DNA of 64,000 nucleotides from Atopobiaceae bacterium. GTDB lineage: Bacteria > Actinomycetota > Coriobacteriia > Coriobacteriales > Atopobiaceae. Position 1 is the stretch's first letter. Each line of letters starts with the position of its first letter. The notes beneath the pieces are model-generated. The model saw only the letters and a program-made list of their open reading frames with translations, made no database searches and was not told where the DNA came from. This document shows positions 17,853-26,655 of this stretch, one piece after another. A program made the position numbers and the translations under genes. The stretch spans positions 1 through 64,000 of the forward strand of contig JAFWMH010000064.1 in assembly GCA_017510785.1 (NCBI GenBank), given 5' to 3'.

Positions 17853-17880
17853 TTCACAAGCGGCAAAACTAAAGTACAAT
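17853..17880 (+). promoter_or_regulatory. putative rnj promoter
   Basis: ttcaca (17853-17858), 16-bp spacer, tacaat (17875-17880). Each hexamer differs from the housekeeping consensus by one base. The predicted start lies about 75 nt before the rnj ATG, giving a leader long enough for regulation. Confidence 0.5.
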
Positions 17881-17960
17881 AAGTAGCTCGAAAGAAGTGG
17901 TCTCGCACGTGGCGAGACTCTGTTATATGACGCTAAAAACATGAAGGGATACGCTAACGC

Positions 17961-19616
17961 ATGGCAAAAAAGCAGACGCCGCTCAAGATCATTCCGCTGG
18001 GAGGCTTGGATGGCATCGGGAAGAACATGACCGTTCTCGAATACGGCAACAACATGTTGCTCATCGACGCGGGCCTCATGTTCCCAGACGACGAGCAGCT
18101 CGGCATCGACCTTGTTCTGCCCGATTACACCTATGTATTGGAAAACGAGGAAAAGCTCCGGGGCATCATCATTACGCATGGGCATGAGGACCATACCGGC
18201 GCACTTCCATACCTGCTTATGGATTTGCAGCCCAAGGTACCCATCTATTCGAGTCGCCTTACCCTTGGCCTCATTGAGGGCAAGCTGGCGGAGCACCGCA
18301 TCCGAAAGCCCGTGTTCCACGAAGTGACGGACGGGGAGCGCATCATGATGGGCGCTTTCGACGTGAGCTTCTTCGCTATGACGCATTCCATCCCTGCTGC
18401 GCTTGGTGTGTTCGTGCGTACCCCGGCTGGAAACGTCATGCATACGGGAGACTTTAAGCTCGACCAAACGCCCATCGACGGACGAACGCCCAACTATCAG
18501 GCCATAGCTCGATGCGCGGCGGAAGGTGTCGACCTCCTGCTTTCGGACTCAACAAACGCCACGTACCCTGGCTTCACGCCGAGCGAGGCTGCGGTTGGTC
18601 CGGCGTTGCGTCACATAATTAAGAACGCGCCTGGTCGCGTGTTTGTGGCATCGTTTGCAAGCCACATCCATCGCCTTCAGCAAGTATGCGATGCAAGCGT
18701 GGCCGTAGGGCGCAAAGTGGTGGTAACTGGTCGCTCGATGGTTACCAACACCAAAATCGCGCGAGAGTTGGGCTACCTCTCCATTGCGGACGAGAACATA
18801 ATTGATGCCTACGAGGTCGAGAACATTCCGGACGACAAAATCGTGGTGCTGTGCACCGGCAGTCAGGGCGAGCCGCTCTCGGCACTCTCGCGCATGGCCA
18901 ACGGCGAGCACAGGTCGCTCTCCATTACCGATCGCGATACCGTCATCATTTCGGCGACTCCCGTTCCCGGCAACGAAAAGAGCGTAGCGGGCATCGTGAA
19001 CTCGCTCTCCAAGATTGGCTGCAGCATATTCGACAAGAGCCAGGCGCTCGTGCACGTTTCGGGGCATGGTAGCCAGGAGGAGCTCAAGCTCATGCTGGCG
19101 ATGACAAAACCTTCGTACTTTATGCCGGTCCACGGCGAGGCCATCCATTTGCGCGCGCATGCGCAGCTTGCACGAAACATGGGCATGGACTCGAGCCAAA
19201 TATTCGTGGTGGACAATGGCGACACGCTTGAAATGCGAAGGCGTCAGGTACGCATAGGACAGCCGGTGGACTCGGGCGTGGTATATGTGGACGGCCTCTC
19301 GGTTACCGATGCCGATCCAGTCGTGTTGCGCGACCGGCAAAAGCTCTCGCAGGACGGTATCGTTACGTGCGTGGTTACGGTGTCGCACCGCTCGCATAAG
19401 CCGCGCAACGTGGAAATCTATAGTCGTGGCGTGTCGTTTGCCAACGACGACCTACTTACCTACGACGCGCAGGAGGTTGTTCGTTCGCGCGTCGAAAGCA
19501 ACTCCGATGCAGGTGTCGACCAGCTTCGAAAGGCGGTGCGCAACGGCCTGTCGAACTTCCTTTGGAACAGGACTCATACAAGACCGATGGTGATTCCAGT
19601 TGTGATGGAGGTATAA
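17961..19616 (+). CDS. rnj: ribonuclease J
   Basis: 551-aa RNase J, a metallo-beta-lactamase/beta-CASP ribonuclease with endo- and 5'-3' exonuclease activity in mRNA decay and rRNA maturation. The zinc motif HGHEDH is at residues 73-78, with GDFKLD supplying a further ligand. The beta-CASP region contains VVVTGRSMVTNTK and LCTGSQGEP, and the C-terminal segment contains the HVSGHGSQEELKLML motif. ftsK starts at the base after its stop (TAAATG), so the two are coupled. Confidence 0.96.
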   Translation: MAKKQTPLKIIPLGGLDGIGKNMTVLEYGNNMLLIDAGLMFPDDEQLGIDLVLPDYTYVLENEEKLRGIIITHGHEDHTGALPYLLMDLQPKVPIYSSRLTLGLIEGKLAEHRIRKPVFHEVTDGERIMMGAFDVSFFAMTHSIPAALGVFVRTPAGNVMHTGDFKLDQTPIDGRTPNYQAIARCAAEGVDLLLSDSTNATYPGFTPSEAAVGPALRHIIKNAPGRVFVASFASHIHRLQQVCDASVAVGRKVVVTGRSMVTNTKIARELGYLSIADENIIDAYEVENIPDDKIVVLCTGSQGEPLSALSRMANGEHRSLSITDRDTVIISATPVPGNEKSVAGIVNSLSKIGCSIFDKSQALVHVSGHGSQEELKLMLAMTKPSYFMPVHGEAIHLRAHAQLARNMGMDSSQIFVVDNGDTLEMRRRQVRIGQPVDSGVVYVDGLSVTDADPVVLRDRQKLSQDGIVTCVVTVSHRSHKPRNVEIYSRGVSFANDDLLTYDAQEVVRSRVESNSDAGVDQLRKAVRNGLSNFLWNRTHTRPMVIPVVMEV

Positions 19617-22304
19617 ATGCCCCAAAAACGTGGTTCCAACGCAGCAAAGGCAAAGAATACGGGAGCGCGTAAGGACGCTCCGACTAGGCAAACGTTCGAG
19701 CACGGTTCGGTGCAGGCCGACATCGTGGGCGTACTGCTTTCCGCGCTTGCCATCGCAATGCTCGTCTCGCTCGTTACGCCGACGAGTGCGGTGGTAACGA
19801 GTGCGGTGGCAACGGCGCTTACGTCGCTTTTTGGCATAGGCGCTGTGCTGGTGCCCGTTTCCCTATTCCTCTTCGCGCTTACGTTTTTTCTTGCGGGGGA
19901 GGAGCCTTTTGGCTCACGCGTCGCGGGAGGCTTGGTGCTCGTTACGCTATCGATTCTCTCGCTCATCTCGCTGTTCGTACCCGGCGCCGCTCAGGATCCC
20001 TCGGTGGTGCTCGACCCGCAGATGGTTGGGCGTGCAGGCGGTTACGTGGGTGGGGGTGTGGCATGGATGCTGCTCTCGCTCGTGGGGCTGCCTGTTGGGT
20101 GCGTCGTGCTGGCGGCGATTGCCATAACCGGCATCGTGGTGTGTGGCTTCTCCATGTCGTCGTTCGTCGCGCGAGTGCGTGCTGGCGCGATTCGTTTTCG
20201 CGAAACGCACGTGCAGCCTCCGCTTGAGGCATTTGCCACCTCTGCGGGCATAATAACGGGTGACGTTTGGGACGATGCGGATGACGGGAGCCACATGTCG
20301 TCCCAGGCGGCAACTGCGTCGCCCACCAGCTTTATTGGCAGTCGCAAAACTACGGTGCTCACGCGCCGCCGGGGACGTAGCGGCTCTTTGAACAGGCCTT
20401 CGGCGAGTAACCGACCGGTGAGCGACCCCATCCCAGGCTTCGACGAGGAGACGAGCAACCCTCCCACGCTGAAGCGCAATGCGACCACGGCAAAGAAGCC
20501 CGCGCGCACGGCATCGCGCACCGCGCGTCGCCCCGAAGGCCCTGGGACGGCAGCGACAAAGGCTTCGGCAAGCAACGGTGAGAACATTCCCGATTTTTTG
20601 CGGAATGCTCGTTCGACGACGCTTGACGAGCGCAACACCGTTGCACGCACGTCAAGGCGTCGCCCTCAACGCAGCGCGCAGGGCGCAAGTGCGTCGAGCG
20701 GCAGTGCGGCCAGCACGAAGAGGCCCAAGACGGCGAAGAAGCAGCAACCCACGCGTACGGAGCGCAAGGCGCCCGTTACACCTGTTCCATCCCACGTGGC
20801 CGTTCAAACCACTCGCCCGGGCGAGGGCTTTGAGGGCTACGAGCTGCCGCCGCTTTCCATGCTGAGCTCGAATCCCAATTCATCGGGCACGGCGAGCAGT
20901 GCCGAGGAGCTGCAGGAAACCATGAGCCGCTTGCAAGGCACCCTTCACGAGTTTGGCCTTACAAGTCGTGTGGTGGACTATGTTGCCGGACCAATCGTCA
21001 CGACGTTTCGCGTGGAGATGGGCGAGGGCGAGCGCGTGAGCCGCATTCGTAACCTTGAGGACGACATAGCGCTTACGCTCGCTGCCGAAAAGGTGCGTAT
21101 TTTTGCCCCCATCCCGGGAACCTCGTACGTGGGTATCGAGATTCCCAATCATGCGCGCCAAAACGTGTATTTGGGTGACGTGCTTCCCACGGCAACTGGC
21201 GGACCTTTGGAGGTTGCCATTGGTCGCGATTCCGGTGGCAGGGCGGTAGTGGCCGATATCGCGAAGATGCCGCATATGCTTGTGGCAGGCACTACGGGTT
21301 CGGGCAAGTCGGTTATGATCAACTCGATGATCATGAGCCTGCTCATGCGGACAAACCCAAAGCAGGTGCGACTCATCATGATCGACCCGAAGCGCGTGGA
21401 GTTTAGCTGCTACAACGGGCTGCCGCACCTCTATGTGCCGGTGGTCACCGAGCCGCGGCAGGCGGCGAGTGCCCTGCAGTGGGCGGTTTCGGAGATGGAG
21501 CGAAGGCTGCGTGTGTTCGAGCGGGCCGGCGCTCGTGAAATAAAGGTGTACAACGAGATGTGCGTTTCGGGCAAGCTCTCCGAAATGGAGCACCCACCTG
21601 AGCCCATGCCGTATTTGGTGGTTATCATCGACGAGCTGAGCGACCTCATGATGGTGGCCGGCAAGGACGTCGAGGCTTCCATCGTGCGTATTGCGCAGCT
21701 GGCGCGTGCTGCAGGAATCCATCTCGTAATTGCCACACAGCGTCCATCGGCCAATGTGGTGACGGGTCTCATCAAGTCGAACATCGACAACCGCGTTGCG
21801 CTCAAGGTTTCGTCGGGTCTTGACTCGCGCGTTATTCTGGACGAGGCGGGTGCCGAGCGGCTCCTCGGCAATGGCGACATGCTGTTTAAATATCGTGGAC
21901 TCAACATGCGGCGCGTGCTGGGCTGCTACACTTCCGATGAAGAGATTAACGAGGTGGTGGATTTTATCCGCGAACAGGCCGAACCCGATTACCATGAGGA
22001 GATACTCACCGCCGTGGTGCCGAGTGCGCCTGCGGGAGCGTCGCGTGGCTCCGAAGACGATGCCGACGATCCTCTCGTATGGGAGGCGGCCCAAATCGTG
22101 GTGGAGTCTGGTATGGGCTCGACTTCCGGCTTGCAGAGGCGACTCAAGGTGGGCTATGCACGTGCGGGCAGGATTATGGACATGCTTGAGGCCAAGGGCG
22201 TGGTTGGACCTCCGGACGGGTCGAAGCCGCGCGAGGTGTTGCTCGACGAGGACGGTCTTGAGGAGCTGAAGACACTTGATGCCCAATACAGGGAGGTGAT
22301 GTAG
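19617..22304 (+). CDS. ftsK: DNA translocase FtsK/SpoIIIE
   Basis: 895-aa septal DNA pump that clears chromosome from the closing septum. It has four hydrophobic segments in the first 180 residues, a variable Ser/Thr/Arg-rich linker (about 220-420), and the RecA-like motor with Walker A GTTGSGKS near residues 558-565 and Walker B VVIIDELSDLMM. A winged-helix gamma domain at the end (SGLQRRLKVGYARAGRIMDMLEAKGVVGP) would read orientation sequences. It is first of a run ftsK-rodZ-rimO-pgsA-pncC, as in many Gram-positive genomes. Confidence 0.95.
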   Translation: MPQKRGSNAAKAKNTGARKDAPTRQTFEHGSVQADIVGVLLSALAIAMLVSLVTPTSAVVTSAVATALTSLFGIGAVLVPVSLFLFALTFFLAGEEPFGSRVAGGLVLVTLSILSLISLFVPGAAQDPSVVLDPQMVGRAGGYVGGGVAWMLLSLVGLPVGCVVLAAIAITGIVVCGFSMSSFVARVRAGAIRFRETHVQPPLEAFATSAGIITGDVWDDADDGSHMSSQAATASPTSFIGSRKTTVLTRRRGRSGSLNRPSASNRPVSDPIPGFDEETSNPPTLKRNATTAKKPARTASRTARRPEGPGTAATKASASNGENIPDFLRNARSTTLDERNTVARTSRRRPQRSAQGASASSGSAASTKRPKTAKKQQPTRTERKAPVTPVPSHVAVQTTRPGEGFEGYELPPLSMLSSNPNSSGTASSAEELQETMSRLQGTLHEFGLTSRVVDYVAGPIVTTFRVEMGEGERVSRIRNLEDDIALTLAAEKVRIFAPIPGTSYVGIEIPNHARQNVYLGDVLPTATGGPLEVAIGRDSGGRAVVADIAKMPHMLVAGTTGSGKSVMINSMIMSLLMRTNPKQVRLIMIDPKRVEFSCYNGLPHLYVPVVTEPRQAASALQWAVSEMERRLRVFERAGAREIKVYNEMCVSGKLSEMEHPPEPMPYLVVIIDELSDLMMVAGKDVEASIVRIAQLARAAGIHLVIATQRPSANVVTGLIKSNIDNRVALKVSSGLDSRVILDEAGAERLLGNGDMLFKYRGLNMRRVLGCYTSDEEINEVVDFIREQAEPDYHEEILTAVVPSAPAGASRGSEDDADDPLVWEAAQIVVESGMGSTSGLQRRLKVGYARAGRIMDMLEAKGVVGPPDGSKPREVLLDEDGLEELKTLDAQYREVM

Positions 22305-22305
22305 C

Positions 22306-23919
22306 ATGGAGCGACCAGAGTTCAGTGAGGAGCTTGCAAGCAGACGACGTCAGCTTGGGTTTTCCACAACACAGGCGTCGCGCGTGCTGCGTCTGAAGGA
22401 AGAGGTGCTCATAGCCTTCGAGGAAGGCGATTTCGATGCCATGCCAAAGAGCGGGTATGCGCAGGGTATGCTCTCCTCGTATGCACGATATCTTGGGCTT
22501 GATGCGGCGCGCATCGTGGAGATGTATGCGGAGGAGCTAGAGAGGTGGCGTCGCGAGGAGTTGCGAGGCAGGGGGCCGAAGCTGCGAAACGGACAATCGT
22601 CCTCACGGTCCACGGGCGTTGGCCAGCCCTATGTGGCCGCACGAGGATTGCTGCCCACCTCCGGCGGACCGGCAGGCGACATGGGGTCGTTTGCCACCAC
22701 GCGCGTGCGTACGCGCAGCGGAGAAACCTACGAGGCTCCGAATGTGTATGCAAGGACGACTGGTTACGACCAACAGGGTTCGAGCACGGCGCGCAATCGG
22801 CCGTATACCAGTCGCGCCCCCGAGCGTCGTTCGCGCAGGCGAGATGGCTCCGAGAGGTGGGACGACATCCAAACGCGCGGGGTTAGGTCGCGCGAATACG
22901 AGGACGACCTTCGCATCGGCATGAATGCTGAGTCGTATCAGTCGGCATCTTCGCGTGCGGGACGGCGTTCGTCGCGCAACATCTCGGGAGGAAACAGGCA
23001 GCGAGTGCGTTCGAGGTCGGGATCGTCGTCGCGCTCCGGCGGGCATGGTAGCGCGCGTTCGCGAGGCAGAGGCTCGTCACAACGTCGTGGTTCGAATGCA
23101 CGACGCAACAACAATACGCAAATCTCGATGCAGGCGCTCGCAATCGTCGCCGTTGCAATCGTGGTTATTTCGGTGATCTTGGTGGTTTCGATTAGTTCTT
23201 ATGTGAACAATAACTTCAATACCAGCCGCACAGAGGTGCCGGTGAACACCACGAGCTCCGTCGAATCCTCAAACAATAGCTCGAATGCCTCAACGAGTAA
23301 CGCTTCGGACTCGAAGTCGACTGCGAACAATGCTTCGAGGCCGAACGAGACGACCACGACGGAAACGAACTCCAAACGGCAGTCGTCGCGAACGAGCGGC
23401 GCAACCGAGGTAACGGTTAGCGTTGCCGAGGGGGCCGTCACATGGCTGGAAATCGAGTGCGATGGCAAGAGCGAGATTGCAGAGCAGGTTACTGGTCCGT
23501 GGGAGGACGAGTATGCCGTGGAGGATTCGCTTTCGGTGCAGGCGAGCGACACGTCGTCTGTGCAGGTGACGCAGGATGGCAAGCCCGTTCAATTCGACTC
23601 CTCGAAGGCATCGGGCATCGGTACCATTCGCATACAGGGTAATGGCACCTCAAGGAGCTCCTCGAAGAGCTCGGGGAAGAGCACTTCCAAGGACTCGTCG
23701 AGCGATTTGGAGCAAACTGAGGACGAGGACGAAGCAATCGAAGAAGACGAGGATGTGGACGAAGAGGACGCGATGGAATCCGCTCCGAGCGAGAGGACCT
23801 CGGGTTCGAAGTCGTCGTCGGGCAGTTCTTCTGCCAAGATGGGCAATAACGCGCCTACGGACGACAAGTCGTCAACCTCACGGGGTTCGGGAGAATACGA
23901 CGAAGATGAGTACTACTAA
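22306..23919 (+). CDS. RodZ-like helix-turn-helix membrane protein
   Basis: 537 aa. Residues about 1-75 form a RodZ-type HTH (LASRRRQLGFSTTQASRVL ... MPKSGYAQGMLSSYARYLG). A long Arg/Ser-rich cytoplasmic linker follows, then one membrane helix (about 271-295) and a Ser/Asn-rich extracytoplasmic stretch. A DUF4115-like beta domain lies at about 370-450 (VSVAEGAVTWLEIECDG), and the tail is very acidic (Glu/Asp and Ser). RodZ links MreB to the wall machinery in rods; much of this protein is low complexity. It overlaps rimO by 14 bp. Orthology to RodZ is inferred from architecture. Confidence 0.85.
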   Translation: MERPEFSEELASRRRQLGFSTTQASRVLRLKEEVLIAFEEGDFDAMPKSGYAQGMLSSYARYLGLDAARIVEMYAEELERWRREELRGRGPKLRNGQSSSRSTGVGQPYVAARGLLPTSGGPAGDMGSFATTRVRTRSGETYEAPNVYARTTGYDQQGSSTARNRPYTSRAPERRSRRRDGSERWDDIQTRGVRSREYEDDLRIGMNAESYQSASSRAGRRSSRNISGGNRQRVRSRSGSSSRSGGHGSARSRGRGSSQRRGSNARRNNNTQISMQALAIVAVAIVVISVILVVSISSYVNNNFNTSRTEVPVNTTSSVESSNNSSNASTSNASDSKSTANNASRPNETTTTETNSKRQSSRTSGATEVTVSVAEGAVTWLEIECDGKSEIAEQVTGPWEDEYAVEDSLSVQASDTSSVQVTQDGKPVQFDSSKASGIGTIRIQGNGTSRSSSKSSGKSTSKDSSSDLEQTEDEDEAIEEDEDVDEEDAMESAPSERTSGSKSSSGSSSAKMGNNAPTDDKSSTSRGSGEYDEDEYY

Positions 23920-25243
23920 AGCGTGTTATTTGGTGACCGTTGGATGTGCCAAAAACGAAGTCGATACCGATCGCATGCGGGCGCTTCTGCTCGAGGCGGG
24001 GTTTCGCGAGGTGGATAACCCGGTAGAAGCCGATGCCATCATCGTGAACACATGTTCGTTCTTGGGCATCGCAACGCAAGAGTCCGTGGAAACGACGCTT
24101 GAGCTGGCTGAGGTCGCGCGCGCCGAGGGACACGCGAAGCTCGTCATGTGCGGCTGCGTCCCTTCACGCTACGGCGCCGCCCTTGGTGGAGAACTGCCCG
24201 AGGTGGACGCGTTCGTTGCTTCCGACGAGGAGGATGGCATCGTAAGTGTCGTGCAAGGTTTGCTTGGAATCTCTGGCGATGACGCGAGGGATGCCGCGGG
24301 CGTGCTGCGTACCGTGGAGGGCGCAAGTGCATACGTTAAGATTTCGGACGGATGCGACCGCTGGTGCTCGTTTTGTGCCATTCCCCTCATTCGCGGTCCC
24401 TATGAGTCGCGTGAGGCGGATGAGATCCTTGCCGAGGTGCAAAGCCTCATGGAGGGCGGCGTACGCGAGGTCGTGCTCGTGGGACAAGACACCGGCATTT
24501 GGGGGACGGACCTTGCGGGGGATCGCGATCTTGCATGGCTTCTAACCGAGGTTGCGCGGGTGGTGCGTCCGTATCGCGGTTGGGTGCGTGTGCTGTACCT
24601 GCAGCCGGAGGGCATGACGGAGGAGCTTATCGACGTGCTTGCCAACGTAGAGGAAGTGTTGCCCTACATCGACATTCCCGTGCAGCACTGCGTGGAGCAT
24701 GTTCTCGCCGAGATGGGACGCAGCGGTTCGCGAGAAGAGCTCGTGCGGCTCTTCGAGGACCTGCGCGCGAGGATTCCCGGTTTGGTGCTGCGCACGACGG
24801 GTCTCGTTGGATTTCCTGGCGAGACGGAGGACGACTTCGAAGAGCTTGCCGAGTTCATCGAAGAGGTTGGCTTCGACTACACCTCTGTGTTCGCATATTC
24901 TCCCGAGGAGGGAACACGTGCTGAGCAGCTGCCCAACCAGGTTGATGAGCAGGATCGGCAAGAGCGTGCGCAGCAGTTGCAGGACGTAGCTGAACGTTTG
25001 GGGTTTGCCTCGACGTCGCGGCATGTGGGAGAAGTGGCAGAGGTTATAATCGATGGCGTCGAAGAGCTTGACGGTGGGATTGAGCTCGTCGGACACGCTT
25101 GGTTTCAGGCGCCAGATTGCGATGGTGCGGTACACATCGAATCGGGCGAGGCAGCTGTTGGCGATGTGGTCCGCTGCAGGTTCACGGATGCCTTTTGCTA
25201 CGAACTGATTGGCACGATCGAGACGTCTTCCGTGGGGGAGTGA
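23906..25243 (+). CDS. rimO: ribosomal protein S12 methylthiotransferase RimO
   Basis: 445-aa radical SAM enzyme that methylthiolates the conserved aspartate of ribosomal protein S12. The N-terminal UPF0004 domain has TVGCAKNEVD, NTCSFLG and CGCVPSRYG. The radical SAM motif CDRWCSFC and a C-terminal TRAM domain follow. TVGCAKN and the RWCSFCAIPLIRG context identify RimO rather than MiaB or MtaB. ATG 23906 is used because the family begins just before this motif. The open frame extends 110 codons further upstream inside the RodZ-like gene, but that part resembles no RimO. The 14-bp overlap implies coupled translation. Confidence 0.94.
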   Translation: MSTTKACYLVTVGCAKNEVDTDRMRALLLEAGFREVDNPVEADAIIVNTCSFLGIATQESVETTLELAEVARAEGHAKLVMCGCVPSRYGAALGGELPEVDAFVASDEEDGIVSVVQGLLGISGDDARDAAGVLRTVEGASAYVKISDGCDRWCSFCAIPLIRGPYESREADEILAEVQSLMEGGVREVVLVGQDTGIWGTDLAGDRDLAWLLTEVARVVRPYRGWVRVLYLQPEGMTEELIDVLANVEEVLPYIDIPVQHCVEHVLAEMGRSGSREELVRLFEDLRARIPGLVLRTTGLVGFPGETEDDFEELAEFIEEVGFDYTSVFAYSPEEGTRAEQLPNQVDEQDRQERAQQLQDVAERLGFASTSRHVGEVAEVIIDGVEELDGGIELVGHAWFQAPDCDGAVHIESGEAAVGDVVRCRFTDAFCYELIGTIETSSVGE

Positions 25244-25248
25244 TGCAT

Positions 25249-25860
25249 ATGAACAAGGATGCTGGCATTTGGACACCTGCAAACATCGTTACCATGGTGC
25301 GAGTTGCGCTCGTGCCCCTTTGGTTGCTCTTGGCGGAGCTGAGCAGTCCCGTTTCGGAGGGCGCCGTTTCGTGGAGCGCGCTTGCCGTCGCGTTTTTGTA
25401 CGTCATCATCTCGCTTACCGACAAGGTCGATGGCTATTTGGCGCGCAGCCGCAATGAGGTTACCGCCTTCGGGAAGTTCCTCGACCCCATAGCAGACAAA
25501 CTCGCCGTAATTGTTTCGTTGTGCTATTTGCTCGAGGTGGGTGACGTTTCGACGTGGGTACTCTTCATCGTCATCTTGCGCGAGTTCCTCGTGAGTGGAC
25601 TGCGCATGGTTGTGGCGAACGAGGGCGTGGTGGTTGCCGCGTCGAACCTTGGGAAGGCGAAAACCGCCATTACAATGATGGCCATATGCGGTCTGTTGTT
25701 CTCGCGTGCCTTGGCGATGCCCGTCTTTGGCTTTATCCCGCTCGACGTGATTTCGCAAGCTTTGCTCATTGCTGCCGTCGTTATTACGGCATGGTCGGGC
25801 ATCGACTATTTCGTGAAGTGCTGGCCCTACGTGGCGGGAAGCGCTCATGGCGGTCGATAA
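25249..25860 (+). CDS. pgsA: CDP-diacylglycerol-glycerol-3-phosphate 3-phosphatidyltransferase
   Basis: 203-aa membrane enzyme that makes phosphatidylglycerophosphate, first step to phosphatidylglycerol and cardiolipin. The CDP-alcohol phosphotransferase signature is complete in DKVDGYLARSRNEVTAFGKF followed by LDPIADK (D-x2-D-G-x2-A-R-x8-G-x3-D-x3-D). Several hydrophobic helices surround it. ATG 25249 sits 8 nt after ggggga; ATG 25243 is too close. The gene overlaps pncC by 14 bp. A second, more divergent family member lies at 44852-45616. Confidence 0.92.
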   Translation: MNKDAGIWTPANIVTMVRVALVPLWLLLAELSSPVSEGAVSWSALAVAFLYVIISLTDKVDGYLARSRNEVTAFGKFLDPIADKLAVIVSLCYLLEVGDVSTWVLFIVILREFLVSGLRMVVANEGVVVAASNLGKAKTAITMMAICGLLFSRALAMPVFGFIPLDVISQALLIAAVVITAWSGIDYFVKCWPYVAGSAHGGR

Positions 25861-26422
25861 CGTAGGGTTCTTGCGCGCGCAGGACGTGGTGCGTGAGGCC
25901 ACGCGTCTTGGCATAACGGTGGGTACGGCCGAGTCGTGTACCGGTGGTTTGGTGTGCGGGGCGCTCACCGACGTAGCTGGGTCGTCGGCAGTGGTTCGTG
26001 GTTCCATCGTGAGCTACGACCCTGCCGTCAAACGTTCGGTTCTTGGTGTTACGCGGCGCGTGTGCGACGAGCCGTGGCTCGGCGTGGTATCGGAGTCGTG
26101 CGCGCGCATGATGGCGCGGGGGGCGCGTCGTGTTTTGGGCAGCGATGTAGCGGTTTCCATTACGGGCATCGCAGGCCCGGGCGGCGCGGAACCTTCCAAA
26201 CCCGTGGGAACGGTGTGGTTTGGCATCGACTCTGCGTTTGGTACGCATGGTGTGCGCAGGCTCTTTTTGGGCAACCGTTGCGATGTGCGCGAGGCCGCGG
26301 TGCGGGTGGCTTTGGAGCTAGTGCTAGGCGAGATTGCAAGGTTCAAGGGTGTTGCGACGGCGAGTGGGAATTCGCGGTGCGGGTTGCCTTGGACGAATGC
26401 CGGGCAGGATTGCAAGGGCTGA
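25847..26422 (+). CDS. pncC: nicotinamide-nucleotide amidohydrolase PncC (CinA C-terminal domain)
   Basis: 191 aa, only the CinA C-terminal domain: a deamidase that returns nicotinamide mononucleotide to NAD synthesis. Diagnostic motifs are GTAESCTGGLV (nucleophile Ser region), GSIVSYDPAVK and SITGIAGPGGAEPSKPVGTVWFG split across the core. The N-terminal MoCF-like domain of full CinA is absent. In many Gram-positives cinA precedes recA, as here. Its last about 25 residues are non-conserved. A hairpin terminator follows, separating it from the SOS-controlled recA. Confidence 0.9.
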   Translation: MAVDNVGFLRAQDVVREATRLGITVGTAESCTGGLVCGALTDVAGSSAVVRGSIVSYDPAVKRSVLGVTRRVCDEPWLGVVSESCARMMARGARRVLGSDVAVSITGIAGPGGAEPSKPVGTVWFGIDSAFGTHGVRRLFLGNRCDVREAAVRVALELVLGEIARFKGVATASGNSRCGLPWTNAGQDCKG

Positions 26423-26434
26423 GGCGAAATTTGA

Positions 26435-26464
26435 ATTCCCAAATGAACGTGGCCATTTGGGAAT
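26435..26464 (+). terminator. terminator hairpin after pncC
   Basis: attcccaaatg (26435-26445) and catttgggaat (26454-26464) form a perfect 11-bp stem with an 8-nt loop, 12 nt after the stop, followed by ggtttcaataattt. Outer gaaatt/aatttc bases can extend pairing. It would insulate recA from the pgsA-pncC operon. Confidence 0.65.
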
Positions 26465-26596
26465 GGTTTCAATAATTTCTACGATTGCGCAGGTCAGGGG
26501 CTTGCGGGCGCTATGTTAGCGAATTGAGCCGCTCAATAGCTGTATGCTGGCGGGGAGTTTTCTGCTCAATTGCCTGCGTAAAATGGGGAGAAGGTC

Positions 26597-26625
26597 TTGC
26601 GACGAACGCCTGTTCGTCGTAAAAT
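26597..26625 (+). promoter_or_regulatory. recA promoter with SOS (LexA) box in the spacer
   Basis: ttgcga (26597-26602) and taaaat (26620-26625) are 17 bp apart. The palindrome gacgaacgcctgttcgtc (26601-26618) fills the spacer and contains CGAAC-N4-GTTCG, close to the Gram-positive LexA consensus. A repressor there would block RNA polymerase directly. The start of recA is 31 nt downstream of the -10. A similar box precedes lexA. Confidence 0.8.
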
Positions 26626-26655
26626 GTTCGCATCCATATTTTGAAAGGAAAACAC

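Noticed and set aside
23576..23905. N-terminal 110-codon extension of rimO
   Set aside because: It lies inside the RodZ-like gene in another frame and has no RimO similarity; ATG 23906 fits the family.
25847..26422. Truncated cinA pseudogene
   Set aside because: The stand-alone C-terminal domain is a functional family (PncC) with intact motifs.
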